Shown in pieces: positions 46,682 through 58,892 of a stretch of 64,000 bases of DNA; position 1 is the stretch's first letter; each line of letters starts with the position of its first letter. A program made the translations under genes and the position numbers. The stretch spans positions 152,845,405 through 152,909,404 of the forward strand of contig OV884012.1 of NCBI GenBank assembly GCA_930367205.1. Direction: 5' to 3'. Below the pieces are notes generated by a model, which saw nothing but the letters and a program-made list of their open reading frames with translations, made no database searches and was not told the origin of the DNA. This DNA is from Acanthosoma haemorrhoidale (Eukaryota > Arthropoda > Insecta > Hemiptera > Acanthosomatidae).

Positions 46682-47013
46682 TCAAGCAGACAAATCTGAA
46701 CTGTCACATTCTTTAACGGTAGCTTTTGCACTGGCTATGTATGAAGATGACAAGCCTGACAAATCATCCGCTGCGCTTTTCTTCAAAATGAAAGCGGTAG
46801 AGATGGACGGAGAAGGCTCGGTTACATCTGTTTTATCAAATTTGGGCTGTACAGGAGGATATTTCACCTCTTCGAGCCCTTTTTCGATCTTGTTCAAGTT
46901 TTCGAATTCGTTTATGAACTTGTAGAAATGTTCCTTATATTTTTCTGGCTGCATCGTGTTCATAACATATTCCAACATTTCCTCCTCTGAAGGCATTTCG
47001 GAGATGTCAATCT
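46682..47013 (-). CDS. unknown coiled-coil-like gene, last exon (11)
   Basis: Enters in phase after exon 10 (acceptor ttctttacag) and reads KIDISEMPSEEEMLEYVMN, then KYKEHFYKFINEFENLNKI, then a Ser-rich FDKTDVTEPSPSISTAF stretch and a DLSGLSSSYIASAKATVKE end, closing DSSDLSA and TGA. The first half is predicted helical. 133 bp of it (46710-46842) are exactly duplicated downstream at 46352-46484. The duplicate diverges after TVKE, so the last eight residues here may be an acquired end. Confidence 0.75.
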
Positions 47014-47612
47014 CTGTAAAGAAAAAAAAATGGAGATTATTATTTTTTCACCTGTAAAACTTTTATGGAAAGGTCACAGAAATGGTAATATTGTTGATTC
47101 ATCACACTATAAAGGGTTTTGGTACGGCTGCATAAACAATTTTAATATCTTTTTCACAATTATAATCCCAACTAATCATTGTAGTCCCAACAAACATTAT
47201 GTGCATTATTAATTATGATACCGAGATCTTTAATTGGATACCCAACTCAGGATGACAGCAAAATATTTATTTTTAATTATTAAGTAATTGATTAATAACC
47301 CTTTTTTATTTTGAGCTTCTTTTATTTTTAGTAATATTGGTGCACCAAATACCATGCCATACCATGGAAAATACCATGCCTCTGGAAAAAAAAAAAAAGC
47401 AGGTCGAGTTAAAGCTGTGAGCACAATGTTAATGACATGACTTTTTCTAATTATAGTTTTAAAAAAACAAAATTACATATTGTTAGTCAGGGGATACGAT
47501 AAAAATCATCATTATAGTTCAAACATAAGACTATCCAGAACAGACTGTCAGATACTTAGATCTACATAGAAACAAGGGTTTCTGGTTTAAAAAAAAAATT
47601 AATTTATCATAC

Positions 47613-47856
47613 TTATTTCTTCTTGAGTTGCTTCGGTCTCTAGCGTACTTCGTTGTTGAGGAAGCCCCGGATGACTGAACCTGTCCTCATATTGCTTCTT
47701 CATCGTCTTCAGCATCCTCCCTGCTTCCTCCCTCCGTTTTTTTGTCACCAGTAAATACTGCTTAGCTAATTCATCTCTATTTTTCAATTCGTTGTACATT
47801 CTATCGGTTTTTTCCCGAGGAAGACTGTTGACATCCAATTGAATACTTATAATTTT
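47613..47856 (-). CDS. unknown coiled-coil-like gene, exon 10
   Basis: 81 codons in phase: KIISIQLDVNSLPREKTDRM, then a highly charged helix YNELKNRDELAKQYLLVTKK and RREEAGRMLKTMKKQYEDRF, then PGLPQQRSTLETEATQEEI. Acceptor ttattttcag, donor ataa|gtatga (phase 1). The heptad-like charge pattern suggests a coiled coil. No catalytic motif. Confidence 0.8.
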
Positions 47857-48395
47857 CTGAAAATAAGATTGCTATTGTTTACACCCAATACTTTGAAAGT
47901 AAATTAAATTAATTGAAAATCAATTCTTCTAGGCGCTATAAATTTTGTAACTAGTTGTAGGATTTAAAAATTTTGCCCATAATGGTAAGGAACAGCTGGA
48001 TAACCCATTTCAATTTGATTGTTTTATTTACTTTTTCTATTTAATTTTATTTGATTACAGTTTAATGAACAAATGCTCATCAATAATATAATAAAAATCT
48101 AAAATATAAGATAAACTAAAATGTAAACATGTAAAACCCATTTACTGAAATAAAATATTGTATACTAGTTTACCTAAGGATTAGTAACACTCCAATTTTT
48201 TTTAAATTTTATCATGGATTTATTTTATTTTATTTTTTTATATAACAATGTATTGCAATGGTATTAGGGATTACATTATACATATTTTTTAAATTAGCGA
48301 AAATGTGGACATATGAGTATTGGTTTATATAGAGGAGTTTCACAATTTGATCAACAGATAGCAGTGCTATCAACCAGTATTTAAAAATGGAGTAA

Positions 48396-48585
48396 ATCTG
48401 TTATGAAATAATCATGTTATCTTTAAAGGGATAAATTGTTAGCTGTTCAGGAAGACAGTTATGAAATTATCATGTTATCTTTAAAGGGATAAATTGTTAG
48501 CTGTTCAGGAAGACAGTTATGAAATGATCATGTTATCTTTAAAGGGATAAATTATTAGCTGTTCGGGAAGACAGTTATGGTTGAG
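48396..48585. repeat. 58-bp tandem repeat, three copies
   Basis: The unit atcatgttatctttaaaggg ... gaagacagttatgaaat occurs three times with a 58-bp period and very few changes, within the intron between exons 9 and 10. Confidence 0.9.
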
Positions 48586-49045
48586 AAATATACCAAGTAA
48601 AAGTAATTCTTAAGGCCTGGCAAATACTAATTAAATGATATTGAAAAAAATTATCAATATTTTTTAAATAAACATAATTTTATATACTTTTTTAGTTGTT
48701 GATACCACCTAAAAACAAAGTAGTTAAAATAAACACAAACTAGCTAGTGATTTCAGTTGTTGGTGATCAAACCTTAAATTTTTTATAATATCTTTCTAGT
48801 TCTCTTTCCATTACCTTCACTAATTTCTACTTAACCTCAGGAAAAAAAATGATTTTAAAGAGCTCGAGAGATAAGACTTGAGAATGCATAAAAGTTAAAA
48901 AAAACATGACCAACTTTTTTTGTCGGGGCGTAATTTTTTTTTTATATTATTTCCTGTATTTGCGGTCTATCAGATCAATTTTTATCACCGCTAGCACTTT
49001 CCAAAGTCAAATACCCTGCGCAATAGTAAAAGTTACTAAACTCAC

Positions 49046-49169
49046 ATCTGTCAACATTGAAAGCATTTCCACGATGTCTTTGGTCGGCGCTTCATCTCCA
49101 ATGAACTCATCATACAGACATTTTATTTGAACAAAGGCCTGGAGAAGATCAGGATTTGTCGCAACAGCT
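49046..49169 (-). CDS. unknown coiled-coil-like gene, exon 9
   Basis: Completes an Arg codon and reads AVATNPDLLQAFVQIKCLYD, then EFIGDEAPTKDIVEMLSMLTD. Acceptor tgtttctag, donor gat|gtgagt. Predicted helical, no motif I recognise. Confidence 0.75.
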
Positions 49170-49214
49170 CTAGAAACAGAGAATTAATTTGTAGCTTAGT
49201 GAACTATTAATAGT

Positions 49215-49920
49215 TTATAAAACAGTTTTATTATCTTTCCACAACTTATAACTTCTTCTTTAATCTAATAGCGCTTTTGCCAGCTCTAACCTGTCATCTT
49301 CAGTTATTTCTAAAATTAGATTTCCTAATGTCAGATAATATAAATAAAAAGGAAGAAATAGTAAATACACGTATGCTGAAAAACCCGCCCCCTCCATACC
49401 TCCTGGACAAAGCCAGTCGTAAAGTGAGGAGCGTGGATGTAGCAGCCCTGGTTAAGTAAATAAAAATATACTATTTTTTTAGATGAATTATATATCCCAC
49501 ATAAACAATTGGGTGAGTATCCATAGGATTGATATATAGTTATGTTTTAAGTAGGTTTTTATAATTTTATGAAAACTTGTTGACATTTTTAATAACTTTT
49601 TATGGTTTTAATGGTTACTTTATTCAAGTTTTTAATTTTGTTTTTGGATTTTAATTATCTACTACGTATGTGTTGTATTTTTGAATTTTGAGTATATTTA
49701 ATTGTAGTAGAATAAAAGGACAATTTCAGAATAAATAACCATTGTTACGACTAATAATAGTAATTAGTTTGTCTCCGTATGAGTAGGTAAAAGTTTTTAT
49801 CATTTGACTTTTTAATTTATTGTAGAGATAACTGAAGATGACAGCTTAGAGCTGTCGAAAGCGCTATTACATTAAAGAAAAAGTTCCAAGTTGTGGAAAG
49901 ACAATAAAACTGTTTTATAA
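49215..49920. mobile_element. foldback element with ~105-bp arms
   Basis: The left arm (49215-49322) and right arm (49813-49920) are inverted copies, close to 90% alike by eye, each containing ataaaacagttttatt, tctttccacaactt and agctgtcatcttcagtt or its complement. The ~490-bp interior is AT-rich except for 49370-49460. It sits in the intron between exons 8 and 9 of the - strand gene. A related, smaller foldback lies at 63.3-63.6 kb. Confidence 0.75.
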
Positions 49921-50144
49921 TTATACCCATTCCACAATCCGGCAGAAATTTTTATTAAAAGCTTTTTACAGCATAAAATGTTTAAATATTTATCACATTC
50001 AAGCTATATATTAATAATTACATGTTTTGGTCTGTAGTCCCAATGGTTTAATATTTATCAGCCAAAGAAAAAATATAGTGACAGAAATCAAACCTAACCC
50101 TTCAAAAACTATGATAATTTGTTAAGGCTAACAATGGCTTGATA

Positions 50145-50208
50145 GGGATGGCTCCGTTTGAATGAGCGCATGGCTGGAGACCAGGTTCGAATCCTGGCCT
50201 TTTCACAA
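50145..50208 (+). repeat. tRNA-like relic
   Basis: ccaggttcgaatcctgg is a perfect T-arm and B box. Upstream, gatggctccgtttgaatgagc resembles an A box with D-loop. The molecule would be about 60 nt with no proper acceptor pairing, so it is more likely a SINE head or pseudo-tRNA than a working gene. A weaker relative (agggatggc start) lies inverted near 50790-50725. Confidence 0.45.
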
Positions 50209-50327
50209 TATGTTTTCTTTAGCTAGTAAATATTAAGCAAGATGTATTACCGACCGTAGCTAATTATTAACAGGTAATACACAAAGTTTATATACTCTAA
50301 TAAATCGACTTAATAATTTGTACTAAC

Positions 50328-50506
50328 CTCCAATAGGACATAATAACACCTGTCTCATCTTCTACCATCAGGATTTGAGACATCCTGCCGATGAAGTCAT
50401 TCTTTATGTCGTCAAGTTCCTGCCGTAGCATATTTAATACCTTTCTTTGTTCTCTGTGAATCTCCTTGTCATCCTTTTTTACTTCTTCTGTTCTCAGGTA
50501 AGCAGT
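50328..50506 (-). CDS. unknown coiled-coil-like gene, exon 8
   Basis: Reads TAYLRTEEVKKDDKEIHREQ, then RKVLNMLRQELDDIKNDFIG, then RMSQILMVEDETGVIMSYW, ending phase 2. Acceptor ttttttcattccag, donor ggag|gttagt. Highly charged, helix-forming. Confidence 0.8.
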
Positions 50507-51533
50507 CTGGAATGAAAAAAAATGATCCACTAAACTTTATTAATGCAGTAAATCTAATAAAAACCAACAGCAATCAAATGGCACAATAGTTATATAGAAT
50601 GATTTTTGATTGATTGTTGATCAACGATTTGAAATCTGGATTAACTTTACACTACTAGCTGTAAAAAAATATGATACTTATTGCTAACTGTAAACAATAG
50701 GTTGCACATTATCAGACAAAGAAAAAAGATTCAAACTCTGAACCTGTGGATTTCTGGCCAGGCAATCCGCCATCCCTGCGAACACTATCTTTCTTTTTTT
50801 GGCTAATAATTATAAAACCAGCAGGATTACAGATGTCCACTAGTAATTATTAATTTATACATAGTATAAGTTAAATATTCAATAAACGTAATGCAATAAA
50901 AATAAATCAATTCTCATTTACTTTTAAATAAACTACTTTGCAGAATCCTGTGGAAAATTGTCACCAAACAATTTTTTGCAGGGTACAGGAGACCAGCTAA
51001 AGGAATTAGACATTGATCTTAGATTTATAATTAAAAATACATAAATGTATGATTACTTATAAGCTGGGATTAAAATTTATATTTATTTTTCTCAAGAAAA
51101 TCCTATCGAAATTTCAATCTGTTGGTTTTAAGAATCATTCAGTGGTTTTTAGTTTAGAAAAGAAAAAAATAATTCTTGATTATAGTCTTTGATGAGTAAA
51201 ACAAATTACCATAAAAAAATTATCATTATTCCTGAGTGATCCTTTTATTTTTATTGGTCAATCCTCAGAAGAAAGAAATTTTGACCCAATTTTATAATTT
51301 AAGCAAAAAAGTAATAAACCCTAATTAATCATTATCTATTATTTTTAATTGAAAAAATATCCAATGTGCATGGATCATGTCAAAATCACCGATTGCTATT
51401 AATATTTGCATCAGGTATGATTTTTCAATTTATCGGTCAAAAATAATCGTTATTTATTGGAAAAATAACTATCGATTTTGATCCCTGGTATAAAATAAGT
51501 AATAAATAAATTTACTGTTGCAATCATACTTAC

Positions 51534-51840
51534 GTTTAGTGTATTAATAGCAATAATGGTACTGTGTTCCAACTTCTTTAAGGCAAGGGGTACCTCGGAA
51601 GGCTTTTTGAAGTACAGAGCTGGAGGTCCGAGGTTCCTGATGGTGTTGGCCAACCGCAGAACCAATTTCTCCAGTCCTCTCTCTGGGAAGGGGACCTCCA
51701 GCTTGAAGTAGGCAAACATCTGGAGTACATAGTCAGCAGCTTTCTCAGCGATCGGCTTCAATTTGTCCTTTTGTTTGGTGTAGTCCCTCTTCCAATAATC
51801 CGGAGCAAGCCTGCTCTCAACCCTCTTAGTCTCCTTGAAG
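51534..51840 (-). CDS. unknown coiled-coil-like gene, exon 7
   Basis: The longest exon, 307 nt. Acceptor gcagatag|c joins the previous exon to give D-FKETKRVESRLAPDYWKRD; an acceptor seven bases upstream would run into a stop in this phase. It continues LKPIAEKAADYVLQMFAYFK, then PFPERGLEKLVLRLANTIRN, then ALYFKKPSEVPLALKKLEH and IIAINTLN before gtaagt. The open frame continuing upstream to 52064 is intron. Confidence 0.8.
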
Positions 51841-52069
51841 CTATCTGCTTTAATCATAATATAAACTAGAACTAACAATTTCAACTGAATGCTTTGTAAG
51901 CAAACAGAGAAATCTGTACTGTAGCGAAGAGCTAAATATATGTAAATTACCCTACACTCTGGTTCATAATGTATTACAATAGAAATGCAAATCTGTGTAA
52001 ACTTCTTGTAATAAATCATAGAGAGGTCGGCAGATATAGACAAGTAACATCGAGGGTACGGCAATAAAA

Positions 52070-52920
52070 CCTAGGGTAGGCCTCACCGCCCCTTAAAATA
52101 GACCTGCAGTCACGTCCCGTGGTCATAAAATCATGCTAGGAACAGCTTAGTCACGTAGCGTGGGAGGCGGGAAACCATAATGCACACCTGCCCCTAATAA
52201 AATAGACCTTCAGTCACGTTCCCGCGGTCATAAAATTATGCCAGAAACAGTTTACATCACGTAACTCGGGAGGTGGGACATCATAAAGCACACCCTTTTG
52301 GACCAACGGAATAATAAAACAGACCACCTACAGACAGACTCCGCCTTCCACGAGGGAGGGGGGTTACAATATTTATATCGGTAAGTTTCACCCTGAAAGG
52401 ACACTCTGTTTTTCTTAGTCTCCATAGCCACACGACTTGTCACTTACACCAGGGCCACCTGGCATGGTAGGCTCACTCTTCACTCTTCTCCAGTATCTGC
52501 ATCTCGAAAGTCGCGATCCTCTCGGGCCCCGGGAGTAAGCCCACTCTGCCTTCCGCTAATCTACTCTCGCTATGCCACACCTCTACGACGGCACTTTGCC
52601 TCACAGCCTCTAGCAGACCTCTGACGACTTGTACCTATTACGCTGCCGATCTCTCGCCCGAACTCTGAAAACTGGTCTTATTCTTTATGAACCTCTGAAC
52701 CTCATCCTGAACACAATGTCTTGTCGGGACACATCCCTATCAATAAATGGAGTCAGATATTAACGCCTACATGGAACATGGTCCATGTTATTAACTACAA
52801 CAATCCGCACTTGTCACCAGGGCTAGAGTGATCAGGCACTCCCCTAGTGACGCCCCCCGACAATTGTTGACCTCCGACAATTGTCCACCTTTTCCGACAA
52901 TTGATGACCCTCGACGTGTA
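52070..52920 (+). repeat. divergent LTR-like element with internal tandem repeat
   Basis: 52088-52300 contains two tandem ~105-bp units (aaaatagacct.cagtcacg ... gtggtcataaaat.atgc). Further on, cctgaacacaatgtcttgtcggga and tcaataaatggag are collinear with the 3' part of the 24.4-kb LTR-like copy, including the AATAAA. Past it, the block ccgacaattg occurs three times (52857-52900). It lies in the intron between exons 6 and 7 of the - strand gene. Confidence 0.5.
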
Positions 52921-53389
52921 CAAGAAGCTTTTCCGACATGTACCTTTCGTTTTATACTGATTGAAGTCAATTTTTGAAAAGTATAATTTTAGCTTATTAT
53001 ATAACTTTTACCCATGACATCTTCTTGATATATATGTTATAATTATCAATTGGTTTATTTTATAAAATCAATATCAGGTAGACGAGCCTGTACCCAAGTG
53101 GATATTTTAGCACTGAAAAAGGTACCGACAAGGAGTGACGGTTACCTGTTTTTTTCTTTGACCAAGGTGACTCTAGGATACTGTTTACTGAAACCATCTT
53201 TAACAGACTAAACCCAGATCTCAAGATATACGAATGGTCAGGACACTATTTTCATTTCCTTCTGGTCGGTAACAGGAGTATAGAACCAAGACCAGCCCAA
53301 AAATAGGAATTGGCATATATTATATTATATACCCCGGCTGCCAGTTAAATAGTGATGAATACATCTAAGCAGAAATAAAGACAAGGATA

Positions 53390-53765
53390 TCTGCCGTTTA
53401 TTCCAAATAGCCTTCCTTTACAAAACCCTCATTCAGCTTATACTATCCTATATATCACACTTTTTACGGAGGAATTACGTCCAAGAAGAATGAACAGAAG
53501 CTTCTGGTCCATGAAAATAATATCCTGAGGAGTATTAATGGCCAAGAATAGGCGATGTAGAAATCTGCAAAAAGGCAATGGTAGAGAAGCTTCCCATTAC
53601 AAGAATAATTGGAAGGCCTAAATAATGTTGGAAATATGGTGTGGCTGGCTAGCGGTGACATCTTTTTGAAATTAGAGACTTGATGGAGGCAAGACAACTG
53701 GTTGAAGAGGATGCGGGAGCGCCCCGAATCAGCAATGGGTTGTATCACCGTCAGATAGGCACACA
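53390..53765 (+). pseudogene. LINE C-terminal relic (RTE-like)
   Basis: Frames on the + strand give LYKTLIQLILSYIS, then GDVEICKKAMVEKLPITRII, GRPK, LFEIRDLMEARQLVEEDAG and RISNGLYHRQIGT. The order (LYKTLIxPILxYG, GRPKxRWxD, AxDR) is that of the region after the reverse transcriptase in RTE-like or related LINEs. Shifted and stop-containing. Confidence 0.5.
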
Positions 53766-55917
53766 AAAATTATATTATATTTTAACTGACATAAAGGTTC
53801 AGATATGATAATTATCTATCAAGTATGGCGGCAACCTGGGTCAGCCTCAGTGAGTGCTCTGACGTGGGATTTATTGCTATTTAAGAAAAGAATTATTAGT
53901 TCAATTATTAGAAGGTTCAATATAATCATTGTAATATTTTTTATTTTAGTTTAAGGATTGATATGAGGAGGAAAACAAAATATTGCTAAATGAAAAAGTT
54001 GTCTCTTTCAATTCAAAATGACTGACAGAAGTTAAGTTGTTAGGGGTTAGTTCCAAAATTTTCCATCTCCACCATTCTGCCGCTAGGAGTGCTAAGTGCA
54101 CCTTTAGTCATCTTTTGCTTTTAAAGATATTTTGAATTTATGATTGAAATGCTTTGACCAATCTTTCATAATAATAATCTTTTGTTAGCCAGCTAAAATT
54201 ATATTACTGGAATCATCTCATGCTGTCAGCTATTCAGTTTCAAAACAAGTCAAATTCAAACTTCATCAGTTAATTACTTATTTATGACACAATATGTATA
54301 TATTGTTTTTATTGGGTTTCTTTTGTATTTGGAGTAGTCTCTTTAAAATAATTTTAAAAGCAATAAAGATGGCTGGTACACTTTTTGCTACAATGTCAAA
54401 AATGTGAAACTGGGACAGAACGGCAGAATAAACGGTCTGTTTAAATTAAAATTCAATAATCAAAGCCATTATCATGAGTTGGGCTGGGCAATGTCTAAGG
54501 TGATTCTGATGTTAAATCTCAATATTTCTTAAAATAAATATTATCATTTAAACAAATGTACTCCTAGAGATAGTTTCTAACACCTTTTTTGTATGGAATT
54601 AAAAATAAAAATTCAAACTTTTGTCTCGTTGTGGTGTCATTACTTCGGGTAAACATTGGCATTATATGAAGCATTTAGAACAGAAGTGTTTTAAATCTAT
54701 GTCATGCTGATATTTTCAATTTCAAGCAACGAGCTTGCATCCATTAGTCCATTAGTTATGCAAAAATCATAAAATAACTCCCATTTTAGAAAATATAAAA
54801 ATTAAGACAATTTCAGAAACACTTGTGTTTTCACCTGGGTGTTTGATACAAAGAAGGCATGAAACATATAGCAATCTCCAAATATCTCAAATACGAGTGA
54901 ATGTAAAAAAAAAAAATTCTATAAATTTGAGTGGTGTATCATTAGAGGTCTCGATGACCACATTAACAGTATGTAATTTGTGTTTTGTTTTTTCTAACTG
55001 TAATTACAAAAGGTCATTAATTATAGCTGTAATTAACATCGTATTCGTAACTTTAACTCAGTCAGTGCTTTTTTTTTAAGAGGGGTGATTTTGGTATGAA
55101 TGATTAGTTGTGCCCTAACACCATCCAGGCAGATCCTTGTTAGCTCGGGAACTAGTCATTTATTTGGACTATTGGACTTTTTATTTTGTTTATTGCATAT
55201 ATCCAAATGTTTGGCTGGCACCTTCCTTATTTTTTACCATTCTTTATTTATCTGGTGTGTTATTTAATATTGTATTTTACCGACTTTTTCTTGTAGTCTT
55301 CTAATTTTATAACATTATATCTATGAATTTGTTTTCTGGTACACTTTTAAATATTTTTTTTTAAATTTAGGTTTATTTCATTTCAGTTTGTTTTATTTCT
55401 TTGAAGCATGATATTTCTTTTCTATATTTTATTATTAGTCATATGGCAAATATAATTTTTTTTTTTTCTATCTATCTATCTAGATCAGTTGCGTTTGAGA
55501 CATATTATGGATTTGGGCTTTTGAGGCCTAATATTACAAAAAGTCATCAAAACTATATATAAAATTGTTTTCATGACTGAGGCAAAACCCTTAATTGTGT
55601 GATGCATTTTTTTTTTTAATAAATTTTTGTTTAAAATGCTTTAACTTAAAACTGTTAGAGAAAATCCTGTAAACTTTACCACTTTAGTTCTGATTGTGTT
55701 TAATGATTAAAAGAATAAAATAAAATTGGATATCCCTGATTACGATGGTATAAGAATACTGTTTATATCAGCTGTCTAATTAAGATAACCTACTAAATGT
55801 TTTTGTTATGTTATGTATGTAATTATTGTGCAATAAGTGAATGGTGATCAAGTGTACATATTGTTATGAATATTCTTTAACGCTTTATGTTACAACATTT
55901 ATCATGATAAAACTCAC
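53766..55917 (-). other. intron between exons 6 and 7, remainder
   Basis: AT-rich. The segment at 54930-55070 shares a patch (taacatcgtattcgtaacttt) with 15265-15285 and so is probably part of a dispersed repeat. Confidence 0.4.
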
Positions 55918-56147
55918 TCGTCTAAAACTATCTTGGAAAACCGCAATTGTTGAAGAGTGTTGTCCATGCTGACTAAACTGTCTTTTATATTTCCTAGAAC
56001 ATTGCCGGCTGATTTGATCTGCACTGATTTCAATTCAACAAGCTTTGCCATTGCGCCAGCAGTATGAGTTACCGCCTTCTGCTCGTCCATACTTTCAAAA
56101 AGGAATCTGTTGAATAGATTGATCGTTTTGATATAGTTGTTTCTTAT
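55918..56147 (-). CDS. unknown coiled-coil-like gene, exon 6
   Basis: Reads IRNNYIKTINLFNRFLFESM, then DEQKAVTHTAGAMAKLVELK, then SVQIKSAGNVLGNIKDSLVS and MDNTLQQLRFSKIVLD, ending phase 2. Acceptor atttttcag, donor acga|gtgagt. Long amphipathic helix pattern. Confidence 0.8.
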
Positions 56148-56577
56148 CTGAAAAATGGATTATTATGAGACACCATTAAAGAAATTTAGTCTTTACAATA
56201 AACTTTTCAAATTGCTGAGCCAGAAGGAAAGGACAGTACTGCAGACAGGTAGAAGGAGATTGTCTGCCTGTATGTTTCTATTATAGCATTCGTAAAAATG
56301 ATCCAATTAATCTAAAATTGTAAAGGAATATACTGGTTTATGATTCTCAATAACATACAATTATTTACAATTTTGGGAGCCAGCAGTAGAAGTACTTGAT
56401 AGCAATAATTTAAATAATTAATGCAGTTCGTGCAGATTTCAAAAATTTCATTTGTCAAAATCTCCATCATGGCTTGTTTAAAGAAATAACAAAGTATTTT
56501 TCCTCAAAAGTGGTGAGTTGTTTTTTCACAATCATTCAATAACTATATTTAATTCTAGCAGAACTCAATGAACATAC

Positions 56578-56745
56578 ATTTGTTACACTCGTGAAAATGA
56601 TTTTATTGACAGTTTTAATGAGTTCTTGATTCATGGATGACCCTTCATTATTTATCATGAAGCCACTTTTATTTTTCATCTTTAGCGTCATCGAAGCATC
56701 AAATGGAACTACATTAGACTCTCCTATATTCGAACTCTCCCATAT
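56578..56745 (-). CDS. unknown coiled-coil-like gene, exon 5
   Basis: 56 codons, phase 0/0: IWESSNIGESNVVPFDASMT, then LKMKNKSGFMINNEGSSMNQ, then ELIKTVNKIIFTSVTN. Acceptor tatttggctgtccag, donor aat|gtatgt. Confidence 0.75.
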
Positions 56746-57555
56746 CTGGACAGCCAAATAGGTAAAAAAAGAAAAAAATCACTTTCACTATTTTTAAAAT
56801 GAGAATTACGTATCTAATAATTCAAAACTAGTGGGAATTTACATTTTATAGATTTAAATAGATGACATGATCATAAGGCACTGGCGAGACATCCCAGTTC
56901 GGGAAAAGTTGACAAAAAATACAAACCAAAAAACTACAATATGTTGAAATAAAATGTATTCTAAATATATAAAATAAATGAATAATTACTTACATTTTTC
57001 TTTATTTTGGATATATCTAGGATATATACCCCAGTCCCCCTACATTAATCGGGATATGGGAGAATCTACTGTATTAGGCAAAATTTCTTGCTTCTAATAA
57101 AAACACTGGTTTTGTCAGTTTAACGGCTTTTAGTAGTTATAGTTAAAAAAACTAAATAAAAATTTCAAATCTTAATCAGGACATTAATTAATTAATTTGT
57201 TATTGTCAAAAATACTAGTGAGTTTATTCTTTATTTTAATATCAAATAATTAATAAATTAATGATGCTTAATCCTGTCTTATGGAGGTGGCTATATTTTT
57301 CATGGCTTTTTTTATGAAACATCCATGTAAAATTGCATGTGACTAGGGCAAACAGGGGGCTCATATAGACTGAAGACCATGTCAAACAGACAGACATACG
57401 GATGAAAACATAAAAGTTTCAGATTTAATACAAAACAACAATGAAACCTAGAAAAACTGAAGTTACAAATACTCATGGTAAAAAATACTAAACAATATCT
57501 AAGATATAGATATATATAATATATAACAGAATTATCCCATGGTGTTAAAACTTAC

Positions 57556-57634
57556 ATAGATTAGAGAACTAAGTTCTCTGAGTCTTGTCTCTTCTTCCAC
57601 AAAATGAGCTTCTTCACTGATGGCTTCCTGGAGC
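57556..57634 (-). CDS. unknown coiled-coil-like gene, exon 4
   Basis: A 79-nt exon: completes an Arg codon, then LQEAISEEAHFVEEETRLR and ELSSLIY. Acceptor tctgttcag, donor tat|gtaagt. Phases agree with exons 3 and 5. Confidence 0.75.
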
Positions 57635-57924
57635 CTGAACAGATGTGCTAATTTAACACTTTGAACATGATCAAATTTTCGAATCAAAATCATGAAAACT
57701 ATTTGAACGGAAACCTTTCACGAATTAGTTAATATTATTTTTTTTATGTTGTAATAAAGATTTATGAGAAATGTTTAGATGTCTATCTCCTATTCGTGAT
57801 ATATGAATGTTACTTATTGGCTGAGGCCGAAGGTAAGTTTTACTACTTTAGTATTTCAGTTATTGCAGAATATATTTGAAACTATTAAGGCATACTTCAC
57901 ATCCCCTCTGATTATGCTTATTTG

Positions 57925-58432
57925 GGTTGGTTCTCCAACAGGGGGGAGGATGCCCACTGTGGGCTAAGGTCTCTACGACCTGGCCACTCTCCGGCGAGTG
58001 TCAAGAAAGATATAAAATAGGTGGATCTGTGGTCTTTGACCTTTGCTGGTGGCCTAGTCAGCGGGCAGCTTTATTTGTATTGATCTGACACCATAAGATT
58101 TCAGAAGGTGTGCCCTGACAGTGCACTATGTTCACTATGTCCTCAGGAGAAGAGGAACGGTAGGTATTATAGGTAGGTTTATGTGGTCTTGGAATGACCA
58201 CAAATTCACACTCGGTATCTAAGGGTAGGCGAAAACTGTCCGGATCCAAAAGGCGAGTGTGAACTGGAGAGAGGCAGACTGGATCACTTGGGGGAGACGC
58301 TACTAGGTAAAGTTTGTAGGTAAACCGTTATCCGCAAGGAAGAGGTCTCTTTCAAGGAGGCACTAGTTTTAGCGAGACCAAGGCAGAGAATCCCGCTAGG
58401 AAGGTGTGGGGTCTGACAACACCGGACTAATT
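57925..58432 (-). repeat. LTR-like element copy, 3' part
   Basis: Collinear with the 24.4-kb copy on the opposite strand, from ttagtccggtgttgtcagac (58432 downward) through the ttcgcctacccttagat block, aataaagctgcccgctgact, to a degenerate end near 57930. The first half (TATA and CT tract) is missing. Located in the intron between exons 3 and 4. Confidence 0.7.
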
Positions 58433-58892
58433 TAAATAAAATTAATAAATTTCAATAACACAATGAATGGGTAAAAAAAATATAATAATATTTTATATAA
58501 TAAAAAAAGGAAATTGTGAAGCAGCTCATTTTTAAATCTACTAGTAAACTCCATCTGTTCCAAAATATAATGATATAAAATGATATTAAAAATTACTAGT
58601 TATGATCTGAAATCCCGATGGGTTTATAAGATAGTGAGTGACTGTACGAGGAACCAACCTCTAGATCTCATTCTTTCCACTGAGCTATTCCTGTTATCCA
58701 GTAGCCCAGTCAATAGCTAACCTCTCTAACAGGTTTCTTACAACCAATGGAAAATTGCCTGAGCAACAATCTTCAAAGGAGATGACTACCCGTAGATTTG
58801 AATAGCTTTATTTGTATAGGCATTTTAGGATTAGGATTATCAAGTTATCTAATTTATTAATTTACAAATAAAATATGGCCTAATAAAAATAC

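Noticed and set aside
51841..52064. N-terminal extension of the exon-7 frame
   Set aside because: Phase of exon 6 and the acceptor at 51841-51842 show this part is intron; it is AT-rich and low-complexity.
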